Below are positions 8,558 to 16,995 of a stretch of 64,000 nucleotides of DNA, one piece after another. Both the position numbers and the translations under genes were made by a program. How positions within the stretch are numbered: the first letter of the stretch is position 1; each line of letters begins with the position of its first letter. The notes beneath the pieces are model-generated. The model made no database searches. It had not been told where the DNA came from and worked only from the letters and a program-made list of their open reading frames with translations. The DNA comes from Selenomonas sp. WCT3. Lineage in GTDB: Bacteria > Bacillota > Negativicutes > Selenomonadales > Selenomonadaceae. Where the stretch lies: positions 1-64,000 of the forward strand of contig FNCM01000004.1 in NCBI GenBank assembly GCA_900100835.1, given 5' to 3'.

Positions 8558-9247
8558 ATGCGGCTTTTGATTGCGGACGACAACGACGCAATTCGTGATA
8601 TACTGGATAATTTTGCGCGGGGATCCGGCTATGAAACCGTTCTGGCGGTGGATGGACAAGACGTGTTGGATAAATGGCAGGCGGGGGGGATTGACCTTAT
8701 CCTGCTGGATGTAATGATGCCAAAGCTCGATGGCTTTGCAGTTTGCCGAAAAATCCGGCAGCAGTCGGATGTGCCGATTATCATGATTACGGCCCGGGGC
8801 GAGGATTACGATCGGATTATGGGACTGGAAATCGGCGCCGATGACTACGTGGTAAAACCCTTTTCGGCCCCGGAGGTTATGGCGCGGGTCAAAGCGGTGC
8901 TCCGGCGGCTGCAGCTGATACAGCGAGAGGAGCCGATAGATAGCGGCCATAAGCTGGGGAATATGGTACTTGACGTGCAGCGCGGTGTCATCGAAGTGGC
9001 GGGAAAAGGTGTCCGGCTGACCCATAAGGAGTTTGACCTCCTCAGGCTCCTCGCCGAATATCCCGGGCAGTTGTTTTCCCGGGATAAATTATTGGATACG
9101 GTTTGGGGCTTTGATTACACAGGGGACATTCGTACGGTGGATACCCATATACGGCGTTTGCGGGCAAAGCTGGAGCAGGCAGGGCTTAATGGCTGTTCCA
9201 TTGGCACGGTTTGGGGCCGGGGATATCGTTTGGAGGTTCAGCCATGA
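8558..9247 (+). CDS. OmpR/PhoB-family response regulator
   Basis: The 229-residue protein has a receiver domain (1-115) with acidic residues D7-D8, phospho-acceptor D51 in LILLDVMMP, and K100 in VVKPF. A winged-helix DNA-binding domain (about 130-227) contains LTHKEFDLLRLLAEYPGQLFSRDKLLDTVWG and the terminal GTVWGRGYRL. It is a transcription factor activated by the kinase encoded next to it, with which it overlaps by four bases (ATGA). GAGGAGG precedes the ATG. The 11-bp repeats in the divergent promoter are a plausible target. Confidence 0.95.
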   Translation: MRLLIADDNDAIRDILDNFARGSGYETVLAVDGQDVLDKWQAGGIDLILLDVMMPKLDGFAVCRKIRQQSDVPIIMITARGEDYDRIMGLEIGADDYVVKPFSAPEVMARVKAVLRRLQLIQREEPIDSGHKLGNMVLDVQRGVIEVAGKGVRLTHKEFDLLRLLAEYPGQLFSRDKLLDTVWGFDYTGDIRTVDTHIRRLRAKLEQAGLNGCSIGTVWGRGYRLEVQP

Positions 9248-10860
9248 GAAAAAAGCGTTTGACCAAGCGATTGCTCCTTTATTTTTCAGTGACGCTGATT
9301 CTGTTTGCCCTGATTATGGGCAGTGTGTTTTCCTGGCTGTTTACCCACTATAATCAGCATGTTCATGAAGAAGAAACCATGCAGCGGGCTCTGACCCTGG
9401 CTGCAGCTATTCCGGTCATGAAAGACAGCCAGCAGTTCTTAGCGGCAGCGGAGGATGAGCCGGCTGTGGAAGAAAGCAGCGGCAGGATGCGCCATGGCCA
9501 TCATGGACGCATGGTACATTCAAGTGAGCGGGGAAATGGTACCGCCCAGCGGGAAATGGATTGGTGCCGTCAGCAGTATAGTGTCCAGGACACTGGGGGC
9601 AGGGAGGCGAATCAGCAGGCAGGCGAATTTTTGCAGCAGCTGGATTCTTTGGCTCAGGGCAAGGTTTGGCTGGTGGCGGAGAAGAGCCGCACGATTTTGG
9701 CCTATGGCGAAAATACTGGCGAAGAACGCGGCCAATTGCCGGCACCAGTCAATGAAGTGCTGCAGCAGGTGCTGGCCGGGCAGACGGCGGTGAGTCATGA
9801 CTTTGGTGCCCTGCTGGATACGCCGTCCGTTACGGTGGGGGCACCAATCAAAGATAAGGATGACAGGGTAATCGGTGCGGTGTTGATTCACCGCCCCTTG
9901 GAGGACTTGCAAAATACCATTAACGGCGGTCTGCGCCTGTTGGCTATCTCGGTACTGTTGGCCATGGTTTTGGCCGGAGTTCTGGCGGTGCTGCTGGTCC
10001 GTCGGTTTATTCGCCCCCTTTATCGCATGCAGCATGTTTCCTGGGCCTATGCCCAGGGGAATTATGGTGAGCGAACCGGCATTCGCCAACAGGACGAGAT
10101 TGGCATGTTGGCGGCGGATATTGATGTGTTGGGGGGGAAACTAGCGCAAGCAGAGCAAGAGCGGGCAGAGCTTTCCCGTCAGCGTCAGGAATTTTTGGCG
10201 GCGGTTTCTCACGAATTGCGGACGCCGCTGACAGTTCTTCGCGGCACTTTGGAGTTGTTGTTTTCCGGCTTGGTAACGCAAAAGGCAGAGCGGCAGAAGT
10301 ATCTCCAGCAAGTCATGAGCAATCTGTCGGCCTTAGAGCGGTTGGTGGGAGATTTGCTGGAGCTTACACGGCTGCGGAATACGAGCTTTTCGGTGGGAAA
10401 GGAACCGTTAAACCTCTGTGATGCCTTTGAAGATGCCGTGGAACAAATGCGGCCGGCGGCGGCTAAGAAAAATTTGCAGCTGCGGGTTGATTTTGTGGAA
10501 CCATTGCCCATTCAGGGCGATTATGGGCGGCTTCGCCAGCTTATGTTGATTCTTTTGGATAATGCCGTGAAGTTTTCCCATGACGGCGGTGAAATCCTAA
10601 TTCAGGGAAGGCGGCAGGGGGAAAACTGGCAGGTCATGGTGGAAGACCATGGCTGTGGCATCGAATCTGCGGAACTTCCCCATATCTTTGACCGGTTCAA
10701 AACCAATCGAAACCGCAATGAGCAGGGGACGGGACTGGGGCTTACCATTGCCCGGGAAATCGCTAGCCGGCATGAGATGGAAATAACCTGTGAAAGCGAG
10801 CTGTCAAAGGGAACACGATTTATCATCAAGGGGGATTTTTCTCTGGTAAACCCTGAATAA
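9244..10860 (+). CDS. Sensor histidine kinase with His-rich external segment
   Basis: A 538-residue kinase if translation starts at 9244, where GGAGG sits 9 bases upstream and the start overlaps the regulator stop as ATGA. It has a membrane segment at about 12-33, an external sensor to about 235, a second membrane segment (about 236-260), a HAMP linker, a HisKA domain with phospho-acceptor H323 in AAVSHELRTPL, and an HATPase domain with NRNEQGTGLGL. The sensor contains RMRHGHHGRMVHSS at about 80-95, unusual for the family and a possible metal or pH sensor. The linked regulator and the divergent secreted His-rich peptide suggest one circuit. Confidence 0.93.
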   Translation: MRKKRLTKRLLLYFSVTLILFALIMGSVFSWLFTHYNQHVHEEETMQRALTLAAAIPVMKDSQQFLAAAEDEPAVEESSGRMRHGHHGRMVHSSERGNGTAQREMDWCRQQYSVQDTGGREANQQAGEFLQQLDSLAQGKVWLVAEKSRTILAYGENTGEERGQLPAPVNEVLQQVLAGQTAVSHDFGALLDTPSVTVGAPIKDKDDRVIGAVLIHRPLEDLQNTINGGLRLLAISVLLAMVLAGVLAVLLVRRFIRPLYRMQHVSWAYAQGNYGERTGIRQQDEIGMLAADIDVLGGKLAQAEQERAELSRQRQEFLAAVSHELRTPLTVLRGTLELLFSGLVTQKAERQKYLQQVMSNLSALERLVGDLLELTRLRNTSFSVGKEPLNLCDAFEDAVEQMRPAAAKKNLQLRVDFVEPLPIQGDYGRLRQLMLILLDNAVKFSHDGGEILIQGRRQGENWQVMVEDHGCGIESAELPHIFDRFKTNRNRNEQGTGLGLTIAREIASRHEMEITCESELSKGTRFIIKGDFSLVNPE

Positions 10861-10919
10861 TGGCGTTATAATTATGTATACTTGTTTGAATGTGTAAGAA
10901 GATAAGGAGGGCTTCTTTG

Positions 10920-11885
10920 ATGTTATATCCGATGAAGTTGGAAGCACCATTAAAAGATTATCTTTGGGGCGGTACGCGGCTTAAAGACGAGTACGGAAAA
11001 GAAACAAAGCTTGACAAGGTGGCGGAAAGCTGGGAGCTTTCCTGCCATAAAGATGGCGAAAGCATCATTAAAAATGGCGAAGCGGCTGGTCAGACCCTGA
11101 CGGCCTGGCTCAAAAAAGCGGGCAGTGGGGTCTTGGGCAGCAAAGCGGAAAAATTCCCCTATTTCCCGTTGCTCATTAAACTTATCGATGCCAAGGGAAG
11201 CCTTTCGGTACAAGTTCATCCGGATAATGAATACGCCATGCGGGTAGAAGGTGAATACGGCAAAACCGAAATGTGGTATATCGTGGACTGTGAACCGGGG
11301 GCAAGTCTGCTTTACGGGTTCAATCGCGAGATTACCAAAGAGGAGTTCAAGCGGCGCATCGAGGACAATACCTTGCTGGAGGTATGTAATAGGGTTCCCG
11401 TTCATAAAGGAGATGTGTTCTTCATCGATTCGGGCACTTTGCATGCCATTGGTGAGGGGATTCTGATTTGTGAGATTCAGCAGAGTTCCAATTCGACGTA
11501 CCGCATTTACGATTACGGCCGGGTGGGCAGCGATGGTAAGCCGCGGGAGCTTCATGTGGACAAGGCCTTGGACGTGACGAAACTTGCGGTACCGACCCGG
11601 GGAACCAAGCCGCTGGCTCATATCGATATCATTCCCGGGGCCAAGATGGAACTCTTGGCTGAGTGCGAGTATTTTACCGTTTATCATGGGAATTTGATGG
11701 ATTTGTGCAGTCTGACCGTGGGACGGGATTCGTTCCAATGTGTTACCGTCCTGCAGGGAAATATGCGGGTGGTAAAAGCTGGTCAGGAACTAGAACTTTC
11801 TAAAGGGGATACGGTATTTTTACCGGCTGGTCTTGGGGATTATTCCCTGGTGGGCCAGGCTGAATTTATTTTGAGTAAGTTGTAA
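10920..11885 (+). CDS. manA: Class I mannose-6-phosphate isomerase
   Basis: 321 residues, the length of Firmicute type-I ManA. AAGGAGGG lies 11 bases before the ATG at 10920; the in-frame ATG at 10890 has no site. It begins LYPMKLEAPLKDYLWGG. Zn-binding motifs are visible: QVHPDNEYAM, then a Glu, and a His in SGTLHAIGEGILICEIQQSS; the active-site Arg segment is STYRIYDYGR. The enzyme interconverts mannose 6-phosphate and fructose 6-phosphate in the cytosol, linking mannose use to glycolysis and to GDP-mannose synthesis. The MATE gene begins 7 bases after its stop, so the two are probably cotranscribed. Confidence 0.93.
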   Translation: MLYPMKLEAPLKDYLWGGTRLKDEYGKETKLDKVAESWELSCHKDGESIIKNGEAAGQTLTAWLKKAGSGVLGSKAEKFPYFPLLIKLIDAKGSLSVQVHPDNEYAMRVEGEYGKTEMWYIVDCEPGASLLYGFNREITKEEFKRRIEDNTLLEVCNRVPVHKGDVFFIDSGTLHAIGEGILICEIQQSSNSTYRIYDYGRVGSDGKPRELHVDKALDVTKLAVPTRGTKPLAHIDIIPGAKMELLAECEYFTVYHGNLMDLCSLTVGRDSFQCVTVLQGNMRVVKAGQELELSKGDTVFLPAGLGDYSLVGQAEFILSKL

Positions 11886-11892
11886 TAGGAAA

Positions 11893-13242
11893 ATGAGAGA
11901 AAAACATACAATCAATATGCTTCAGGGGCCCTTAGCAAAACCTATGGTTCTTTTTGCCTTGCCTCTAGCCTTGACGGGAATTTTGCAGCAGTTATTCAAC
12001 ACTGCCGATGTACTGGTGTTGGGACAGTTCGTGGGAACTACGGCGTTAGCTGCGGTGGGCAATAACTCCCCGATTATCGGCCTTTTGGTCAACCTCTTCA
12101 TGGGGGTGTCGTTGGGAGCGAATGTGGTTATTGCCCGGTTTATTGGCGCCCATAATTTAAAAGAAACGACGCAGGCGGTGCATACCTCCTTTTTGCTGGC
12201 GTTGATTTTGGGGGTGGCTATGGCCGTGCTGGGGGAGCTAATGGCGGCTCCCATGCTACAGGCACTTGGTGTTCCCGTGGAAGTCATGCCGTCGGCTGAG
12301 TTGTATCTGCGGGTATACCTGCTGGGCATGCCCGCCATGGGACTCTATAACTTTGAGTCGGCGATTTTCCGGAGCCGTGGCGATACCCAGACGCCGCTAA
12401 AGGCGTTGGCGGTGGCCAGCGTCTTGAATATCGTGCTGAATCTGGCAGCGGTGACGCTGCTGGATTGGGGCATTGCGGGGGTGGCAGCCGCCACGGCGAT
12501 TTCCAGTTATGTCAGTGCTTGGATGCTTTACGACAATCTCTGTCATGCCCATGGAATCATCCGCATTGAACCCGGTGCCATTCGCATGATATCTTCCTAT
12601 GCTAAGGAAATCCTGCGGATTGGTGTTCCGGCGGGAATCCAGGGAATGGTGTTTTCTCTTTCGAACCTCGTAATCCAGGCGGCAATTAATAGTTTGGGTT
12701 CTGAAGTCATGGCAGCTTCGGCCTCGGCCTTTATCATCGAAATCAATATCTATGTATTCTTGATTGCCTTCGGTCAGACCGTTACGACTTTTGTAAGCCA
12801 GAATTACGGTGCAGGCAATCTGCCCCGATGCCGGAAGGCTACCAAGGTGGGCATGCAGGTAGCCATGGTGGTCATCGCCTTTTTGTCGGGAATAGCCTGC
12901 CTGTTTTCCGATGAACTCTTGGCTTTGTTCAATGCATCGGCTTCCGTTATTGAAATCGGCCGCATCCGCGTATGGTACATTGTTGGATTTTATTTTGTCT
13001 GTGTATTCATCGAGGGTCTGTCGGGGGCTATGCGCGGCTATGGGTATTCCCTGCCGCCGGCATTGCTGATGCTGGCCACAGTTTGTGGCGTGCGCATCCT
13101 ATGGATTTATACGGTTTTTGTGGCGAATCACGATTTTAAGACCATTATGCTATGCTATCCAATCAGTTGGACGATTACCGCAGTGATGCTGGTGGGCATC
13201 TACCGGTTCTATCGGAAGCATATCAAGGTGATTCACGTATAA
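11893..13242 (+). CDS. MATE-family efflux transporter
   Basis: The 449-residue protein has about 12 hydrophobic segments in two halves. The start is MATE-like: PMVLFALPLALTGILQQLFNTADVLVLGQF, with GVSLGANVVIARFIGA in the third segment and the repeated VSQNYGAG motif in the second half. These proteins export cationic drugs or metabolites using a Na+ or H+ gradient. It follows manA after 7 bases with a weak AGGA site. The substrate cannot be deduced. Confidence 0.92.
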   Translation: MREKHTINMLQGPLAKPMVLFALPLALTGILQQLFNTADVLVLGQFVGTTALAAVGNNSPIIGLLVNLFMGVSLGANVVIARFIGAHNLKETTQAVHTSFLLALILGVAMAVLGELMAAPMLQALGVPVEVMPSAELYLRVYLLGMPAMGLYNFESAIFRSRGDTQTPLKALAVASVLNIVLNLAAVTLLDWGIAGVAAATAISSYVSAWMLYDNLCHAHGIIRIEPGAIRMISSYAKEILRIGVPAGIQGMVFSLSNLVIQAAINSLGSEVMAASASAFIIEINIYVFLIAFGQTVTTFVSQNYGAGNLPRCRKATKVGMQVAMVVIAFLSGIACLFSDELLALFNASASVIEIGRIRVWYIVGFYFVCVFIEGLSGAMRGYGYSLPPALLMLATVCGVRILWIYTVFVANHDFKTIMLCYPISWTITAVMLVGIYRFYRKHIKVIHV

Positions 13243-13272
13243 GCAGTGCAGGTGTTTTTTTCTAGCATAGTC

Positions 13273-13301
13273 TTGCCTGAGCGAATCTTCCTGCGTATAA
13301 T
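13273..13301 (+). promoter_or_regulatory. Sigma-A promoter of the antiporter gene
   Basis: TTGCCT (13273-13278), a 17-base spacer and a perfect TATAAT (13296-13301) lie 42 bases before the ATG. Confidence 0.75.
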
Positions 13302-13342
13302 ATTGAACGGTATAGTATAACGAGGTAAAGGAAGATGTAACT

Positions 13343-14662
13343 ATGGAACAAAACACAAACCAGCCCAAGGCACGTGGGATTGCGCTGCTGCCAATTCTCG
13401 TTTTTCTTGTGCTCTATTTGGGGGCTGGTATTTGGTATGAGTATATCGCCCCCATTGAGGGAAAAATGGGATTCTACGTGATGTCGGTGGTGGTGGCCTT
13501 CGGCGTAGCACTTATCGTGGCTTTCCTGCAGAATCGGAAAAAACAGTTTATCGGCAATATCCAGCTTTGCGCTAAGAGTATCGGCGATGTCAATATCACG
13601 ATTATGCTCTTTATCTTTTTGATGGCCGGAGCCTTCAGCGGCATCGCGAAAGCGGCCGGTGGTGTGGAGAGCACCGCGCATTTGCTGCTCAACCTTGTGC
13701 CGGCAGCCTTTGCAGTTCCCGGGCTTTTTATCATTGCCTGTCTGATTTCCATGTCCATGGGAACCAGCGTGGGAACGATTACGGTACTGGTGCCCATTGC
13801 CGCTTCCGTGGCCGAGAGCGCTGGGTTCAGCCTGCCCCTTATTGTTGGTACCGTGGTGGGGGGGGCCATGTTTGGCGACAATCTTTCCTTCATATCCGAT
13901 ACCACCATTGCGGCAACGCGGACCCAGGGCACCCGCATGCAGGACAAATTTTTTGCCAACCTGAAAGTGGCTTTACCCGCAGCGCTGGTTACCTTGGCGG
14001 TGCTCGTGGTGGGGGCCGTTAACAGCAATGTTGCGGACCTGGGATCCTTTGATTATTCACTGCTGCTGGCGATGCCCTACTTCATCGTATTGGTGCTGGC
14101 CATTACCGGAATGAATGTCTTTACCGTGCTGGGGACGGGAATCTTCCTGTTTTTGGTACTGGGAATTGCCACCGGAGCTACGAATTTCTCCGAGGCTTTT
14201 TCGGCCATGGGGGTTGGTACCAATGGCATGTTTGAGACTATGATTGTCACGATTCTCGCAGCATCCATCAGCGCCATCATGCGCGATGGCGGTGGTTTTG
14301 AGGCGATTTTGTCCTTTATTCGCAAGAATTTCAAAGGCATTCGCGGCGGCCGCCTGGGCATTGGCCTTCTGACAGTGCTCATGGATATCGCCACGGCCAA
14401 TAATACGGTAGCCATTGTGGTGGCGGGCCCCATTGCCAAGACCATCAGTGAGGAATACGGCATCGACCCGAAGGACAGTGCTTCGATTCTCGATACTTTT
14501 TCTTGCATCACCCAGGGAATCATTCCCTATGGGGCGCAGCTGTTGATTGCCTCGGCTTTGGCGGGGATCACCAGCCTCAGCATTATTCCGTATCTCTTTT
14601 ATCCCTTCTTCCTGGCAGCCTCGGTCAGCCTTTGGATTCTGCTGTCTGCTAGAAAAGCCTAA
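13343..14662 (+). CDS. NhaC-like Na+/H+ antiporter family protein
   Basis: The 439-residue membrane protein has about 11-12 hydrophobic segments. The central segment SMGTSVGTITVLVPIAASVAE, followed by GGAMFGDNLSFISDTTIAATRTQGT, is the signature of NhaC/YuiF-type antiporters, in which the Asp and Asn residues handle the cation. A late motif DIATANNTVAIVVAGP is also typical. Members exchange Na+ for H+; some carry organic acids such as malate/lactate (MleN) or histidine/tyrosine, so the substrate is uncertain. It has its own promoter and terminator. Confidence 0.82.
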   Translation: MEQNTNQPKARGIALLPILVFLVLYLGAGIWYEYIAPIEGKMGFYVMSVVVAFGVALIVAFLQNRKKQFIGNIQLCAKSIGDVNITIMLFIFLMAGAFSGIAKAAGGVESTAHLLLNLVPAAFAVPGLFIIACLISMSMGTSVGTITVLVPIAASVAESAGFSLPLIVGTVVGGAMFGDNLSFISDTTIAATRTQGTRMQDKFFANLKVALPAALVTLAVLVVGAVNSNVADLGSFDYSLLLAMPYFIVLVLAITGMNVFTVLGTGIFLFLVLGIATGATNFSEAFSAMGVGTNGMFETMIVTILAASISAIMRDGGGFEAILSFIRKNFKGIRGGRLGIGLLTVLMDIATANNTVAIVVAGPIAKTISEEYGIDPKDSASILDTFSCITQGIIPYGAQLLIASALAGITSLSIIPYLFYPFFLAASVSLWILLSARKA

Positions 14663-14670
14663 GATTATTT

Positions 14671-14727
14671 AAGGGGCTGTGAAAGCCGGTGGTTAACAAG
14701 CCACAGACTTTCACAGCCTTTTTTTGT
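14671..14727 (+). terminator. Terminator after the antiporter gene
   Basis: AAGGGGCTGTGAAAG (14671-14685) pairs with CTTTCACAGCCTTTTTTT (14708-14725). Confidence 0.9.
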
Positions 14728-14784
14728 TGTAAGCGAAAAAGAATTTTCACAGATGTTGGTAAAATGTTTCTTTACAGAGGAATA

Positions 14785-14795
14785 TGTGCTACAAT
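14785..14795 (+). promoter_or_regulatory. Extended -10 promoter element
   Basis: TGTGCTACAAT ends in TACAAT with an upstream TG at the extended -10 position, 24 bases before the dehydrogenase ATG. The -35 is poor. Confidence 0.45.
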
Positions 14796-14818
14796 GTTTT
14801 TAAAGGAGATGTGTAAAC

Positions 14819-15778
14819 ATGTTAAAAGCGCATAAGTTAGCAATCATTGGTTTGGGTCATGTTGGTTCGGCTGTGTTGGCAAGAGCGATTGCCTGCCAGT
14901 TAGCTGCTGAGATTGTCTGCATCGATATCAAGCCGAAGGTGGCACATGGTGAAGCCGTGGATGCGACGCATTCCATTGCCTGTGCATTGACACCAAATGT
15001 TCATGTATATTCCGGTGGTTTTGAGGAAGTAAAAGACGCAGATGTCATCATCTGTGCAGCTGGCCCGAGCATCTTGCCGGGGGGCGTCATGGATCGTTTG
15101 ACACTGGCCAAGGAGAACATTGCCGTCATTCGCAGCATCATGACGGAGGTTACGAAGTACACCCGGGAGGCAATCTTCATCATGATTACCAATCCCCTTG
15201 ATGTCACGACCCATGTGGCAGCTACGGAGTTTGGTTATCCGGCGGGGAAACTTTTCGGTACGGGCACGACGCTGGAGACGCTGCGCTTCAAGAGCATTCT
15301 CGGTACTCATTACCATGTGGATCCGACGGATGTGCAGGGGTATATGTTGGGTGAGCATGGCAATTCAGCTTTCCCGGCCTGGAGCACCGTCAGTATCGGA
15401 GGTGTGGGGCTGGATAAACTCGATGATTTCTTCGACCATGACGAAAATTTCGACCGCGAGAAAGTTGGCGGGGAAGTTGTCAACACGGCGTATGACGTGC
15501 TGAATTCTAAGGGTTGGACCAATACGGGTATTGCCATGGGGGCCTGCCGTTTGGCCAAGGCCGTGCTTTACGATGAGCATGCGGTGCTGCCGGTATCAAT
15601 GCCCTTTTCCGGGGAATATGGCATCGAGGATGTATCCCTGTCTCTGCCAAGTGTCATCGGCAAGGATGGTGTGCTCAAACGCGTGCCGCTGCCGCTGCCA
15701 GCTGAGGAAGAAGAAGCACTTCGCAAGAGCGCTGAGAGCGTAAAAGCAGTTTTGCGTGGCAATGGCGTTATCGCTTAA
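14819..15778 (+). CDS. L-lactate/malate dehydrogenase family enzyme
   Basis: 319 residues. The NAD fold starts IIGLGHVGSAV, with acidic CIDIK at the end of strand 2, favouring NAD over NADP. The mobile-loop arginine lies in MDRLTLAKEN, followed by ITNPLDV and the catalytic His in GEHGNSAFPAWS. It reduces 2-oxo acids to L-2-hydroxy acids. The specificity loop SILPGGVMDR does not match classical lactate (Gln) or malate (Arg) dehydrogenases, so an L-2-hydroxyisocaproate-type enzyme is also possible. AAAGGAG precedes the ATG and the gene stands alone. Confidence 0.85.
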   Translation: MLKAHKLAIIGLGHVGSAVLARAIACQLAAEIVCIDIKPKVAHGEAVDATHSIACALTPNVHVYSGGFEEVKDADVIICAAGPSILPGGVMDRLTLAKENIAVIRSIMTEVTKYTREAIFIMITNPLDVTTHVAATEFGYPAGKLFGTGTTLETLRFKSILGTHYHVDPTDVQGYMLGEHGNSAFPAWSTVSIGGVGLDKLDDFFDHDENFDREKVGGEVVNTAYDVLNSKGWTNTGIAMGACRLAKAVLYDEHAVLPVSMPFSGEYGIEDVSLSLPSVIGKDGVLKRVPLPLPAEEEEALRKSAESVKAVLRGNGVIA

Positions 15779-15911
15779 TAATTTGTGTAAGGTTTGGCGG
15801 GGCAATTTGTCCCGTCAAATTTTTTTGGAAGTGGCAATCAAAAATTGGAAACCTGTTACGGTTTTTTCATGGTAGAATAGAGATAGCATAAAACGAAGGG
15901 AGTATTTTCGG

Positions 15912-16790
15912 ATGCTTTATACACTGGAAAACAAAAAGCTCTGTGTACTGGTACGCAGTCAGGGGGCAGAGCTGCGCTCCATCAAGGAACGCGAAGATGA
16001 GACGGAATATCTTTGGGATGGCAATCCCGAGTGGTGGAAATATAGCTCACCGGTACTCTTCCCCATTGTGGGAAAACTGTTGGATGGCAAATACACGGTA
16101 GATGGCAAGGAATATAAACTGCCGGGCCATGGACTCGGACGCATTTCGGAATTTGAGCTCGTATCCCGGGAGGAGACCCGCATCGAGTTTGCTTTGAAAT
16201 GGACGCAGGAGACGCTGGCGGTCTATCCCTGGAAATTCCAGTTGAACATCGCCTATGAGCTGGAGGACAACCAGATCAAAGTCATTTGGAAGATACAGAA
16301 TCTCGATGACAAGCATATGGTTTATTCCATTGGTTCTCATGGTGCTTTCCGCTGCCCCATTGTGGCAGGGGAGAGCTTTGAAGATTGCTATCTCGAATTC
16401 AATGCCAGTGAAGATATGAAAAATCTGCCCATCGACAGCAAGGGGCAGATTCAGCATGAGTATGGCGACCAGGCAGTCAAGGGGACGAAACTGCCTCTCA
16501 ACTATGAGATGTTCAAAAAGGACGCCTTGGTCTACGATGCTCAGCAATCCGATACGGTCAGCATCTGCTCCACCAAGAGCGATAAAAAAGTAACGGTTCA
16601 GGCTAAGGGATTCCCCTACTGGGGTTACTGGACTCCGGACCGTGGTGGTGCACCATTCCTCTGCATCGAGCCATGGCATGGCCATGCCGACTATGTGGAC
16701 TTCCAGGGGGATTTCAAGGATAGAGAAGGCAGCGAGACGCTGGCCCCGGGCGAGGAGAATATAATCAGCTATACGATAACGATTGGCTGA
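15912..16790 (+). CDS. Aldose 1-epimerase family protein (LacX-like)
   Basis: The 292-residue protein has the mutarotase-like beta-sandwich pattern. Visible markers are GAELRSIKE near the start, WDGNPEWWKYSSPVLFPIVG, the active-site His region in LPGHGLGR, SIGSHGAFRCP, and the C-terminal FLCIEPWHGHAD, with Glu and His at the usual catalytic positions. Members interconvert alpha and beta anomers of aldoses or hexose 6-phosphates. AAGGGAG precedes the ATG. It is a single gene followed by a strong terminator. The exact sugar is unknown. Confidence 0.88.
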   Translation: MLYTLENKKLCVLVRSQGAELRSIKEREDETEYLWDGNPEWWKYSSPVLFPIVGKLLDGKYTVDGKEYKLPGHGLGRISEFELVSREETRIEFALKWTQETLAVYPWKFQLNIAYELEDNQIKVIWKIQNLDDKHMVYSIGSHGAFRCPIVAGESFEDCYLEFNASEDMKNLPIDSKGQIQHEYGDQAVKGTKLPLNYEMFKKDALVYDAQQSDTVSICSTKSDKKVTVQAKGFPYWGYWTPDRGGAPFLCIEPWHGHADYVDFQGDFKDREGSETLAPGEENIISYTITIG

Positions 16791-16828
16791 GGGAAAACGC
16801 TTCATTCAAAATTTAATCCAACTGATAA

Positions 16829-16860
16829 GAACGCCGACAGGTATGACCTGTCGGCGTTTT
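16829..16860 (+). terminator. Terminator after the epimerase-like gene
   Basis: AACGCCGACAGGT and ACCTGTCGGCGTT form a 13-bp perfect stem with a 3-base loop and a short T tract. Confidence 0.9.
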
Positions 16861-16923
16861 GCATTTTCTAGGATAAGGTTCATTTTTTCTGATAATTATG
16901 CATTATTTTGGATTGTTAGCTAT

Positions 16924-16953
16924 TTGTTAGTCGGATATCATATAAATATGATA
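16924..16953 (+). promoter_or_regulatory. ABC-importer promoter with overlapping palindrome
   Basis: TTGTTA (16924-16929), a 17-base spacer and TATGAT (16947-16952). An 18-bp palindrome, TATCATAT-AA-ATATGATA (16936-16953), covers the -10 and part of the spacer and could bind a regulator. Confidence 0.5.
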
Positions 16954-16995
16954 AGGAACAATAAGATACACGATGGGTGAAACGGAGGATTCCAT

